This document shows, in pieces, positions 50,410 to 58,698 of a stretch of DNA of 64,000 nt (positions within the stretch are counted from its first letter, which is position 1; every line of letters starts with the position of its first letter). The notes beneath the pieces were generated by a model, which worked only from the letters and a program-made list of their open reading frames with translations, was not told the DNA's origin and searched no databases. The translations under genes and the position numbers were made by a program. The DNA comes from Streptomyces natalensis ATCC 27448 (GTDB lineage Bacteria; Actinomycetota; Actinomycetes; Streptomycetales; Streptomycetaceae), in assembly GCF_000935125.1 (NCBI RefSeq), contig NZ_JRKI01000061.1, positions 62,001 to 126,000 of the forward strand, written 5' to 3'.

Positions 50410-51427
50410 ATCTGCTCCTCACTCCACGCACTCGCCTGCACCTGAGCCGGTGCAGGCCCACCACTCCCATAACGAGCGGGAGTTCCGCAGGGGTCGGGAG
50501 TACAGCCAAACTCTCGGGGTACAGCCTATGCGTCACCTGTGCGGGCGCGGCTCTGGCGCCCGGCGCGTCGTGCACCGTGCTGAAGGTGTCGGGTTCTTCC
50601 AGGCGGCGCCAGTGGCTGAACGGCCAGGCGATCCAGCCGGCCCGGCCCACGACGTTGTCCTCCGAGACCGTGCCACGGTACGGCTCGGCCAGGTGGAAGC
50701 GCGAATCGGCGGAATCGGAGCGGTGGTCACCCATCACGAAGATCCGTCCGGTGGGGACGGTGACGGTGAATTTCAGCTCGGAGGGCGGGTTTCCGGGGTG
50801 GACGTACGGTTCGCTGAGCGGGGTGCCGTTGACGGTGACCCGGCCCTGTTTGTCGCAGCACTTCACGGTGTCCCCGCCGACCCCGACCACCCGCTTGATC
50901 AGGTCCTTCTCGTCGGCGGAGGGCAGCAGTCCGATGAAGGTCATGAAGTCCTTGAACTGCTTGACGCCCACCGGCGGTTCGCCGCCGATGCGGCTCTTCT
51001 CGTTCGCGGGAAGCCAGTGTCCGGGGTCCTTGAAGACGACGACATCGCCGCGCTGGGGCTTGGACCCGAACCAGGGGGTCAGCTTGTCGACCAGCACCCG
51101 GTCGCCGATCTTGATCGTGTTCTCCATCGAGCCCGACGGGATCACGAACGCCTGGACCAGGAAGGTCTTCAGTACCAGGGCGATGGCCAGCGCCACCCCG
51201 ATGAGGATGGGGATTTCCTTGATGTAGGAGCGCTGTCTGCGGCGTTTGATGCGCTTGGCCTGGCGGCGCCGCTCGGCCCGGCCGCCGGTCCGGGGCGCGT
51301 CCTGCGCGGGCCCGTCGAAGCCGGGCGCGGGGCGGGGCGGCGCCGGCTCCGTCCCGGTGCCCCGTGCCCGGGAGCTGGTCGTGGTGGTGGCCTGCCGCCC
51401 GTGGCGGGGCTTGCCGCGGTTACCCAT
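50342..51427 (-). CDS. signal peptidase I (second in the cluster)
   Basis: This 361-residue signal peptidase I has a long hydrophilic head (about 70 residues, with a KRIKRRRQRSYIK stretch), membrane segment EIPILIGVALAIALVLKTFLV, Ser100 (IPSGSM) and the Lys in LIKRVVGVGGD. Box E is GDHRSDSADSR. It ends in a basic tail (RCRRVRGVRSRCGG..RRAGGAG) that overlaps the next gene by 68 bases. It starts eight bases before the end of the first signal peptidase gene. Confidence 0.9.
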   Translation of the reverse strand: MGNRGKPRHGRQATTTTSSRARGTGTEPAPPRPAPGFDGPAQDAPRTGGRAERRRQAKRIKRRRQRSYIKEIPILIGVALAIALVLKTFLVQAFVIPSGSMENTIKIGDRVLVDKLTPWFGSKPQRGDVVVFKDPGHWLPANEKSRIGGEPPVGVKQFKDFMTFIGLLPSADEKDLIKRVVGVGGDTVKCCDKQGRVTVNGTPLSEPYVHPGNPPSELKFTVTVPTGRIFVMGDHRSDSADSRFHLAEPYRGTVSEDNVVGRAGWIAWPFSHWRRLEEPDTFSTVHDAPGARAAPAQVTHRLYPESLAVLPTPAELPLVMGVVGLHRLRCRRVRGVRSRCGGLGGRRAVRNRRARRAGGAG

Positions 51428-52175
51428 GGGGGCCTGCCGGGGCGGGTATGGCGTCGAAGGCGTCCGGGGTGTGCAGGCTGGTCCAGCGGTCGAACGGCCA
51501 GCTGATCCAGTCGGCCCGGCCGATCACCTCGTCCACGGGTACGGTGCCGCCGCCGGGGTCACCGAGGTGGTCGCGGGAATCGCTGGATCTGGCACGGTGG
51601 TCGCCCATCACCCACAGCTTTCCTTCCGGCACCACGATGTCGAAGTCCACCGAGGACGGTGCGTCCCCCGGGTGGAGATAGCCCTCGCTGACGGCCTTGC
51701 CGTTCACCTTGATCCGCCCCCGTTTGTCACAGCAGGTCACGTGGTCGCCGCCGACCCCGATCACTCGCTTGACGTAGTCGGTGTCCGCGGGCCGGGCCAG
51801 GCCCAGCGCCGCGCCGGCCCCGCGCACCAGGGCCGTGACGGGATTGTCCCCCGTGTTGCTGTGAACGAAGGACCCGGTGCCGTCGAACACCACGACATCG
51901 CCCCGCCGGGGGGTGCCGCCGAAACGGTACGCCAGCTTGTTGACCAGCACCCGGTCCCCGATGTGCAGGGTGTTCTCCATGGAGGAGCTGGGGATCAGAA
52001 AGGGCTGGATGACAAAGCTGCTCAGCAGGAACAGAAAGACGAGGCAGCACACCAGGAGCGCGACCGGCCGGCGGCCCGAGCCGGCCAGGAAACGCGCGGA
52101 GCGCGACCGCTGCTCCGACCCCTGGTCGGGGGTGGGAGAGAGGTCGCGCTCCGGGAGCTGTGCGTCGGTGTCCAT
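51420..52175 (-). CDS. signal peptidase I (first in the cluster)
   Basis: This 251-residue signal peptidase I has membrane segment VALLVCCLVFLFLLSSFVIQPFL, Ser65 (IPSSSM) and the Lys in YVKRVIGVGGD. Box E is GDHRARSSDSR. It lies 96 bases downstream of rplS in the same direction, after a likely terminator at 52234-52263. Four such genes in a row are known in Streptomyces lividans and relatives (sipW, sipX, sipY, sipZ); which copy corresponds to which was not settled. Confidence 0.9.
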   Translation of the reverse strand: MDTDAQLPERDLSPTPDQGSEQRSRSARFLAGSGRRPVALLVCCLVFLFLLSSFVIQPFLIPSSSMENTLHIGDRVLVNKLAYRFGGTPRRGDVVVFDGTGSFVHSNTGDNPVTALVRGAGAALGLARPADTDYVKRVIGVGGDHVTCCDKRGRIKVNGKAVSEGYLHPGDAPSSVDFDIVVPEGKLWVMGDHRARSSDSRDHLGDPGGGTVPVDEVIGRADWISWPFDRWTSLHTPDAFDAIPAPAGPHG

Positions 52176-52233
52176 CGGGGCCTGAGCCTATCCGGCCGGT
52201 TCCGGACGCCGTACGTGAGCGTGGTCTTGCGTT

Positions 52234-52263
52234 GCTCCGGCGCAAAAAATCGCACTCCGGAGC
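52234..52263 (-). terminator. terminator downstream of rplS
   Basis: GCTCCGG (52234-52240) and CCGGAGC (52257-52263) pair around a loop that holds an A/T run (52243-52248). It lies just after the rplS stop in the direction of transcription and before the signal peptidase cluster. Confidence 0.5.
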
Positions 52264-52271
52264 GTCGGCGC

Positions 52272-52619
52272 TCAGTTGTCGCGCTTCTCCTTGATCTTCG
52301 CGGCCTTGCCGCGGAGCTCACGCAGGTAGTACAGCTTGGCGCGGCGGACGTCACCGCGGGTGACGACCTCGATCTTCTCGACGATCGGGGTGTGCACCGG
52401 GAAGGTGCGCTCGACGCCGACGGAGAAGCTGACCTTGCGGACCGTGAAGGTCTCGCGCACGCCCGAGCCCTGACGGCGGATGACGACGCCCTTGAACTGC
52501 TGCACACGGGAGCGGTTGCCCTCGATGACGCGGACGTGGACGTTGATGGTGTCACCCGGGCGGAAGGCCGGGATGTCGCTGCGCAGCGATGCGGAGTCGA
52601 CGGTGTCGAGAAGGTGCAT
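52272..52619 (-). CDS. rplS: 50S ribosomal protein L19
   Basis: This 115-residue ribosomal protein L19 lies at the subunit interface. It is recognised by FRPGDTINVHVRVIEGNRSRVQQFKGVVIRRQGSG and VERTFPVHTPIVEKIEVV. It follows trmD in the normal rpsP-rimM-trmD-rplS order. The length is normal. Confidence 0.95.
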   Translation of the reverse strand: MHLLDTVDSASLRSDIPAFRPGDTINVHVRVIEGNRSRVQQFKGVVIRRQGSGVRETFTVRKVSFSVGVERTFPVHTPIVEKIEVVTRGDVRRAKLYYLRELRGKAAKIKEKRDN

Positions 52620-52751
52620 GACCTACTGCTTTCTTCGCTGATGCCACAGGTCATCAACGGGATAGTGAAGAGATGATCGTGTTGCCGTTCCGTCGGGCGG
52701 GCGTCGTTCCCCCTGTGGCAGGGGCGCGCGCCGGACGCACACAGCAGCGGC

Positions 52752-53561
52752 CTATTCTTCCACGGCCTCGCCGGTGCGCCCAAATCGGCCGTCCGTTCCC
52801 TGCGCCCAGCCCAGCGCGGCGAGGATGTCGCGGTCCTTCTTGTCGAAGGCGGCGGGGTCGGCGCGCTCGATCAGATCGGGACGGTTGCGGTCGGTACGGC
52901 GGAACGCCTCGTCGCGCCGCCAGCGGGCGATCTTGCCGTGGTGGCCGCTGAGCAGCACGTCGGGAATCGTCCGGCCACGCCACTCGGGGGGCTTGGTGTA
53001 GACGGGGCCTTCCAGGAGGTCGGCCATCGCCCCGGGGGCGAAGGAGTCGTCCTGGTGGGAGGCGGCGTTGCCGAGGACGCCGGGCAGCAGCCGGGCGATG
53101 GCCTCGACCATGACGAGGACGGGCGCCTCGCCGCCGGCCAGGACGTAGTCGCCGATGGACACCTCGCGGACGTCGAGGCGGTCGCCGTACTCCTCGATGA
53201 CGCGGCGGTCGATGCCTTCGTAGCGGGCCGGGGTGAAGACCAGCCAGGGCTTGGCGGAGAGTTCGACGGCGAGTTGCTGGGTGAAGGGCACGCCGCTGGG
53301 GGTGGGCACGACGAGGACGGGTTCGCCCTCGCCGGAGGCCAGCACCGTATCGAGCGCCTCGCCCCAGGGATCGGGCTTCATGACCATGCCGGGGCCGCCG
53401 CCGTAGGGGGTGTCGTCGACGGTGTGGTGCTTGTCGTGGGTCCACTCCCGCAGGTCGTGGAGGCGCACGTCGAGCTGTCCGCGGGCGCGGGCCTTACCGA
53501 CGAGGGAGACGTTCAGCGGCTCGAGGTATTCGGGGAAGATCGTGATGACGTCGAGCCGCAT
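52752..53561 (-). CDS. trmD: tRNA (guanine-37-N1) methyltransferase TrmD
   Basis: This 269-residue SPOUT methyltransferase uses SAM to methylate G37 next to the anticodon, which prevents frameshifts. It shows MRLDVITIFPEYLEPL, HDLREWTHDKHHTVDDTPYGGGPGMVM and the knot motif EVSIGDYVLAGGE. Its start overlaps the rimM stop by one base. It is about 20 residues longer than E. coli TrmD at the C-terminus. Confidence 0.94.
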   Translation of the reverse strand: MRLDVITIFPEYLEPLNVSLVGKARARGQLDVRLHDLREWTHDKHHTVDDTPYGGGPGMVMKPDPWGEALDTVLASGEGEPVLVVPTPSGVPFTQQLAVELSAKPWLVFTPARYEGIDRRVIEEYGDRLDVREVSIGDYVLAGGEAPVLVMVEAIARLLPGVLGNAASHQDDSFAPGAMADLLEGPVYTKPPEWRGRTIPDVLLSGHHGKIARWRRDEAFRRTDRNRPDLIERADPAAFDKKDRDILAALGWAQGTDGRFGRTGEAVEE

Positions 53562-54106
53562 CAGGTCTCCTCGCGGCTCGAGGCGATCTCGGCCTGTGCG
53601 GGATCGAGCAGGCCGGGCGGCGGGTCGATGACCGCGCGCTGCTCCTCCAGGTCGATCTCCGGGACGATCTCGGAGACGAACGGGATCATGACCTCCGCGC
53701 CGTCGGGCCGCTTGACGATCAGCAGGTCCTGGTAGGGCAGATGGGAGACCTCGGCGATCCGGCCGACGGTGGTTCCGTCGCGGGTGACGACATCGAGGTC
53801 GATCAGCTGGTGGTCGTAGAACTCCTCGGGGTCCTCGGGGACCTCGTCGGGGTCGATCTCCGCGATCAGCAGGGTGTTGCGCAGCGCCTCGGCGGCGGTG
53901 CGGTCGGCGACGCCCTCGAAGCGCAGCAGCAGCCGGCCGCTGTGGACGCGGCCGGTCGCGATGGTCAGCGGTCCGGCCGAGGACGGATCGGTGGCGAGGA
54001 CGGCCCCGGGGGCGAGCCGCAGTTCGGGCTCGTCGGTGCGTACCTCTACGGTGACCTCGCCCTTGATGCCGTGGGCGCGGCCGATGCGGGCCACTACCAG
54101 TTGCAC
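53561..54106 (-). CDS. rimM: 16S rRNA processing protein RimM
   Basis: This 181-residue RimM helps assemble the 30S head and binds S19. It starts with GTG 54106 (MQLVVARIGRAHGIKGEVTVEVRTDEPE) and contains the PRC-barrel stretch EEFYDHQLIDLDVVTRDG and YQDLLIVKRPDG. The start was set by its match to the family N-terminus and the AGAAGGA site upstream; a start at 54136 is less likely. Confidence 0.94.
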   Translation of the reverse strand: MQLVVARIGRAHGIKGEVTVEVRTDEPELRLAPGAVLATDPSSAGPLTIATGRVHSGRLLLRFEGVADRTAAEALRNTLLIAEIDPDEVPEDPEEFYDHQLIDLDVVTRDGTTVGRIAEVSHLPYQDLLIVKRPDGAEVMIPFVSEIVPEIDLEEQRAVIDPPPGLLDPAQAEIASSREET

Positions 54107-54190
54107 GGGGAATTCCTTCTGTGGGGTCCACGGCAACGGGCCGGGGACGGCCCCGAAGGCCCTCCCCGGCCCGAGCCGGTGTTCAACGTG

Positions 54191-54430
54191 TCAGCGGACG
54201 TCGTCCACGTCGACCAGGTCGACGCGGATGCCCCGGCCGCCGATGGCGCCCACGACGGTCCGCAGCGCGCGGGCGGTACGGCCGTTGCGGCCGATCACCT
54301 TGCCGAGGTCGTCGGGGTGCACCCGGACCTCGAGTACGCGCCCGCGGCGCAGGGTGCGCGATGCCACCTGCACGTCGTCGGGGTTGTCGACGATGCCCTT
54401 GACGAGGTGCTCGAGGGCTTCCTCGAGCAT
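54191..54430 (-). CDS. khpA: KH-domain RNA-binding protein KhpA
   Basis: This 79-residue single-KH protein of the KhpA/YlqC family starts MLEEALEHLVKGIVDNPDDVQV and has the GxxG loop IGRNGRT that grips RNA. Such proteins pair with KhpB in other bacteria. It begins two bases after rpsP ends and is followed by rimM, so it is in the ribosomal operon. Confidence 0.92.
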   Translation of the reverse strand: MLEEALEHLVKGIVDNPDDVQVASRTLRRGRVLEVRVHPDDLGKVIGRNGRTARALRTVVGAIGGRGIRVDLVDVDDVR

Positions 54431-54432
54431 GC

Positions 54433-54873
54433 TCAGGCCTCGGTCGACTCGGAGGAGGACGCGGCCTCGGCCTCGTCCGTCTTCTTGTCGGCCTTCTTCG
54501 CCTTCGGGGTGATGGCCTCACCCTTGGGCTCGTCGCCGGTGGCCTTGGCGGCGGCCTCGAAGAGGGCGCGCTTGTCGGCCTTCGGCTCGGCGACCAGCAG
54601 CGGCGCCGGGGCGGGCTCGCCCTTGAACTTCTGCCAGTCGCCGGTCTTCTTCAGGATGGCGAGAACCGGCTCGGTCGGCTGGGCGCCGACGCCCAGCCAG
54701 TACTGCGCACGCTCGGAGTCGACCTCGATGCGCGAGGGGTTCTGCACCGGGTGGTACAGGCCGATCTCCTCGATGGCCCGGCCGTCACGGCGGGTACGGG
54801 AGTCGGCGACGACGATGCGGTAGTGAGGCGCACGGATCTTGCCCAGACGCTTCAGCTTGATCTTGACTGCCAC
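54433..54873 (-). CDS. rpsP: 30S ribosomal protein S16
   Basis: This 146-residue ribosomal protein S16 starts with GTG 54873 (VAVKIKLKRLGKIRAPHYRIVVADSR). The core of about 85 residues is normal; a Lys/Ala/Glu-rich tail of about 60 residues follows (DEAEAASSSESTEA at the end), as in other Streptomyces. It is the first gene of the rpsP-khpA-rimM-trmD-rplS operon. Confidence 0.95.
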   Translation of the reverse strand: MAVKIKLKRLGKIRAPHYRIVVADSRTRRDGRAIEEIGLYHPVQNPSRIEVDSERAQYWLGVGAQPTEPVLAILKKTGDWQKFKGEPAPAPLLVAEPKADKRALFEAAAKATGDEPKGEAITPKAKKADKKTDEAEAASSSESTEA

Positions 54874-55028
54874 GGGAGTGGTGTCTCCTGGTCTTGACGT
54901 GGTTGGGCACAACGGGATGCCACGTGGGGTTGCGGTACTCGGGTGCCCGATGGACGCGTCAGCCGGAGGAGAGAGGGGTCCTGTGCGACTGTCGAGTACA
55001 GCTGGCCATTGTGCCACACGCGGTGCGG

Positions 55029-55619
55029 TCAGCCGACCGCGGCCACCTCGGGGATGCGGAAGGGCTTGCCGCAGCCGCCGCAGACGATCGGCGCCTGCGC
55101 CAGCACGGACGGGACGACCCGGACGTTGCGCCCGCAGTCGCAGACGGCCTTGACGCGGACGCCGCCCCCGGAGGAGCCGTGCCGGGCGGCCGGGCCGCGG
55201 AAGCTGCGGGCGGTGTCGGTGGCGGTGGCGGCGGTATGGGCCTTGAGGGCTCTGGCCAGCCGCTCGATGGTGGGGCGATAGCGCCGCCGGGCCTCGGGGC
55301 TGAGCGTGACCAGGGAGAAGCCGCTGCTGGGATGCGGTTCGTCGACATGGTCCAGACCCAGCTCCTCGGCGATCGCCAGGAACCGGCGGTTGTGGTAGCG
55401 GCCTGCCCGGGAGGTGTCGCGGATGCCGCGTGCGGCGGCGATGCCGTGGACTGCCTCGTGGAGCAGCCGTTCGAAGGAGAGCTCGGCGCCGCAGGCGGAC
55501 GAGGACTCTCCGATCAGGGACTCGGGCGCGGCCAGATCCGGCAGCTCGGGGTGGTGCCGTTGAATATCGGCCCAGGCGAGCGCCAGCTCGGCGGCGAGAA
55601 CAGGCGGTGTCGTGCTCAC
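55029..55619 (-). CDS. HExxH zinc-ribbon protein (SprT-like)
   Basis: This 196-residue protein has a metalloprotease-like HEAVH in ERLLHEAVHGIAAARG at about residue 52-56. A GRYHNRRFLAIAEELGL stretch follows, as in SprT-like families, and then a C-terminal zinc ribbon with two CxxC-type pairs (VCDCGRNV and CGGCGKPF). SprT/Spartan proteins degrade DNA-crosslinked proteins, but this one is shorter than those and its role is not known. It starts with GTG 55619 and lacks a clear ribosome-binding site, so it may be leaderless. It is divergent from the methyltransferase gene. Confidence 0.68.
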   Translation of the reverse strand: MSTTPPVLAAELALAWADIQRHHPELPDLAAPESLIGESSSACGAELSFERLLHEAVHGIAAARGIRDTSRAGRYHNRRFLAIAEELGLDHVDEPHPSSGFSLVTLSPEARRRYRPTIERLARALKAHTAATATDTARSFRGPAARHGSSGGGVRVKAVCDCGRNVRVVPSVLAQAPIVCGGCGKPFRIPEVAAVG

Positions 55620-56102
55620 GTCGTGACAACGAGCCGGGGTCGCCCAGTGTTCCGATTCCGGGGCATCCCAAATAAATTGCACGTACCAGTCAGTTTTTGG
55701 CGGTCTCCCCCGAAGGCACCCAGGGGCGCGCAAGCCGGGCGTACGCCGCACGGAGCACTCCGCGCGCCCTCCGGACGGCGTTCACGGCGGCCGGGCCGCG
55801 GCACACGGCACGGGTCCCACCGTAGGGCCGCCGGGCGGCTCCCGGCGAACCGGGCGGGCGGCGCCGGCGCCTGTCGGCGTAGCGGATCGGCGTGGGCCGG
55901 GGCAGGCTGGAACGGCGCTCACGGCCGTCGGCCCGGCGCACACGGGGGCGCGCGGGAGACAACCCCGGCGCACCCTCTGGACGGCCGGACGGATGCGCAG
56001 TTGTCTGGATTACGGGGGCGCACAACGCGCGGCACGGGGGCGGGGGCGATCGGCACTGAATCGGCACGGAACCACGGTTCTCGGCGAATAGGGGCGCTTT
56101 CG
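55620..56102. other. long intergenic region between HExxH gene and methyltransferase
   Basis: This 483-base gap separates two divergent genes and should hold their promoters. It is very GC-rich with short proline- and arginine-coding runs on both strands. I saw no RNA gene, repeat or coding frame with good codon bias. Confidence 0.45.
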
Positions 56103-56993
56103 ATGTCACCCACGCTCGTGCGGCACCAGCCCGCGGACTCCTCCGCCTCCCTGCGCGGTCAGGGACTTTCCGATCCGGCCGGTGCCCGGGCGCGGGCCCG
56201 GGACTGGGCCGAGATCCAGGAGCGGATGCTGGTGCCGCTGTACGACGCCGCGTACGACCGGCTGGGCATCGGTACGGGCACCCGGCTGCTGGGGCTCGGC
56301 TGCGGGTCGGGGCTGGCGCTGCTGCTGGCGGCGGCGCGTGGTGCGCAGGTCAGCGGGGTGGATACGGACGCATTCCGGCTCGCGCTGGCGCGGGAGCGGC
56401 TGGCACCGGACGGCGGGCCACAGGCGGCCCGGCTGGTGTGCGGCGGGCCCGCGGCGGCCGCGTCCCCGGAGGGTCTGTTCCCGTCAGGCTCGTCCCCGCG
56501 GGCGCGGTCCAACGTGATAACCGCCTTCCATCCGCCGGGCTGCGGGAACGCCGACCAGGAACCGACGGCGTCGCTGACCGCGGCGGCCGCCCTGGCGGAA
56601 CGGGGCAGCGCCGTGGTGCTGGGCGGCTGGGGCCCGGTGGAGCGGTGCACCACGGCCGGGGTGCTGCGGATGGTGGCGCGGCGGCTGGCCGATCCCCCGC
56701 CCACGGCCGCCGGCCGGCGGCCCAGCGGGCGCGACGATCTGGAGGACCTGGCGGAGCGGGCGGGGCTGCGACCGGACGGTTCGGGGCGGGTGGCCTGCCC
56801 GTTCGGGTACGCGGATGCGGCGAGCGCGGTGCGCGGGCTGCTGTCGACCGGCGTCTTCGATGCGGCGCTGGAGGCGACCGAGCGGCGGCAGGTGGAAAAG
56901 GAGCTCGGCGAGGCGCTGCACCCGTATCAGCGGGCGGACGGCACGGTCTGGATGCCGAACGTGTTCCGGTACGTGATCGCGCGGACCCGGTAG
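56103..56993 (+). CDS. SAM-dependent methyltransferase-like protein
   Basis: This 296-residue class I methyltransferase-like protein has motif I LLGLGCGSGLALLLAAARGAQVSGVDTD (about residues 60-88) for SAM binding. The later region is variable, with VITAFHPPGCGNADQEPTAS, and the end reads LHPYQRADGTVWMPNVFRYVIARTR. The substrate is unknown. It ends 59 bases before the convergent ffh gene, with a strong terminator between. Confidence 0.78.
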   Translation: MSPTLVRHQPADSSASLRGQGLSDPAGARARARDWAEIQERMLVPLYDAAYDRLGIGTGTRLLGLGCGSGLALLLAAARGAQVSGVDTDAFRLALARERLAPDGGPQAARLVCGGPAAAASPEGLFPSGSSPRARSNVITAFHPPGCGNADQEPTASLTAAAALAERGSAVVLGGWGPVERCTTAGVLRMVARRLADPPPTAAGRRPSGRDDLEDLAERAGLRPDGSGRVACPFGYADAASAVRGLLSTGVFDAALEATERRQVEKELGEALHPYQRADGTVWMPNVFRYVIARTR

Positions 56994-57011
56994 GGGGCGG
57001 CGGGCACAGAT

Positions 57012-57039
57012 GAGCCCCCGGTCGCACGACCGGGGGCTC
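57012..57039. terminator. bidirectional terminator between methyltransferase and ffh
   Basis: A stem of 11 bp or more (GAGCCCCCGGT at 57012-57022 with ACCGGGGGCTC at 57029-57039) encloses a 6-base loop. It serves both convergent genes. Confidence 0.75.
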
Positions 57040-57052
57040 GTGTCCGTCGGGC

Positions 57053-58603
57053 TCAGCCCATGAACTTCTTGAACTCCTCCGGGAGTTCGAAGTCCTGCGG
57101 CTGCTGACCGCCCTGCGGCAGACCGAAGGGGCTGCCGGACGGGCCGGCCTCGCGGCGGGCGGCCGCGGCCTCCTCGTCGGCCTTGCGCTTCATCGGGTTG
57201 CCGCTCTTGCGCTTGCCCTTGGCCTGCTTGACCTGCTTCTTCTTACGGCCGGCCCCGCCGCCCATGCCGGGCATCCCGGGCATGCCCGGCATGCCGCCGC
57301 CCTGGGCCATCCGCGACATCATCTTGCGGGCGTCGAAGAACCGCTCGACGAGGCTCTTGACCATGGAGACGTCGACGCCGGAACCCTTGGCGATACGGGC
57401 GCGCCGCGAGCCGTTGATGATCGTCGGGTCCTGGCGCTCGGCCGGCGTCATGGACTTGATGATCGCGGCGGTGCGGTCCACCTCGCGCTCGTCGAGGTTG
57501 TTGATCTGCTCCTTCATCTGCCCCATACCGGGCAGCATGCCGAGCAGCTTGGAGATGGAGCCCATCTTCCTGACCTGCTCCATCTGGGCCAGGAAGTCGT
57601 CGAGGGTGAACTCCTTGGGGCCCTTCGCCAGCTTGGCCGCCATCTTCTCGGCCTCGGCCTGGCTGAAGGTCTGCTCGGCCTTCTCGATGAGGCTGAGCAT
57701 GTCGCCCATGCCCAGGATGCGCGACGCCATGCGGTCCGGGTGGAACGCGTCGAAGTCGTCCAGCTTCTCGCCGTTGGAGGCGAACATGATCTGCTTGCCG
57801 GTGACGTGCGCGATGGAGAGCGCGGCACCGCCGCGGGCGTCGCCGTCCAGCTTGGACAGGACCACGCCGTCGAACCCGACGCCGTCGCGGAACGCCTCGG
57901 CGGTGTTGACCGCATCCTGACCGATCATGGCGTCGACGACGAAGAGGACCTCGTCGGGGCCGATCGCGTCGCGGATGTCCGCGGCCTGCTGCATCATCTC
58001 CTGGTCGATACCCAGGCGGCCGGCGGTGTCGACGATGACGACGTCGTACTGCTTGGTCCGCGCGTGCTCGACGGAGTCCTTGGCGACCTGCACCGGGTCG
58101 CCGACGCCGTTGCCCGGCTGGGGTCCGTAGAAGGCCACGCCGGCGCGCTCGGAGACGACCTGGAGCTGGCCCACGGCGTTGGGGCGCTGGAGGTCACAGG
58201 CGACCAGCAGGGGGCTGTGGCCCTGGCCCTTGAGCCAGCGGCCGAGCTTTCCGGCCAGCGTGGTCTTACCCGCGCCCTGGAGACCGGCCAGCATGATGAC
58301 GGTCGGGGGCTGCTTGGCCAGGCGCAGCCGCCGGGTCTCGCCGCCGAGGATGCCGATGAGCTCCTCGTTGACGATCTTGATGACCTGCTGGGCGGGGTTC
58401 AGCGCCTGGGAGACCTCGGCGCCGGTGGCCCGCTCCTTGACCTGCTTGACGAAGGCCCGGACCACCGGGAGGGCGACGTCGGCCTCGAGCAGGGCGATAC
58501 GGATCTCGCGCGCCGTGGCGTCGATGTCCGCCTCGCTCAGGCGGCCCTTGCCCCGGAGGTTTTTGAAAGTACTCGCCAAGCGGTCGGAAAGCGTATCGAA
58601 CAC
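57053..58603 (-). CDS. ffh: signal recognition particle protein Ffh
   Basis: This 516-residue SRP54 GTPase binds signal sequences and 4.5S RNA and targets ribosomes to the membrane through FtsY. It has an N domain, G1 GLQGAGKT at 107-114, VDTAGRL and TKLDGD-like LSKLDGDARGG. The M domain has the Met-rich loop (MMSRMAQGGGMPGMPGMPGMGGG) that grips signal peptides; its GMP repeats are longer than usual. A hydrophilic Lys-rich tail follows. Confidence 0.95.
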   Translation of the reverse strand: MFDTLSDRLASTFKNLRGKGRLSEADIDATAREIRIALLEADVALPVVRAFVKQVKERATGAEVSQALNPAQQVIKIVNEELIGILGGETRRLRLAKQPPTVIMLAGLQGAGKTTLAGKLGRWLKGQGHSPLLVACDLQRPNAVGQLQVVSERAGVAFYGPQPGNGVGDPVQVAKDSVEHARTKQYDVVIVDTAGRLGIDQEMMQQAADIRDAIGPDEVLFVVDAMIGQDAVNTAEAFRDGVGFDGVVLSKLDGDARGGAALSIAHVTGKQIMFASNGEKLDDFDAFHPDRMASRILGMGDMLSLIEKAEQTFSQAEAEKMAAKLAKGPKEFTLDDFLAQMEQVRKMGSISKLLGMLPGMGQMKEQINNLDEREVDRTAAIIKSMTPAERQDPTIINGSRRARIAKGSGVDVSMVKSLVERFFDARKMMSRMAQGGGMPGMPGMPGMGGGAGRKKKQVKQAKGKRKSGNPMKRKADEEAAAARREAGPSGSPFGLPQGGQQPQDFELPEEFKKFMG

Positions 58604-58698
58604 GGCGGTCGTCGATCCTCGGGGTCGGGGGCGGGTCGGTCGGCTTCTAGGGTATCCGCACCGGCAAGCGGACCGGGCCGGGCCCGTACGGGGGCGGG

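Noticed and set aside
54894..56102. Long N-terminal extension of the methyltransferase-like gene
   Set aside because: The frame is open upstream, but it lies opposite rpsP and the HExxH gene and lacks coding bias. ATG 56103 gives a normal methyltransferase start.
55690..56109. 139-residue minus-strand frame in the 483-base gap
   Set aside because: It is composed of Pro/Arg/Gly runs typical of non-coding GC-rich DNA and has no ribosome-binding site.
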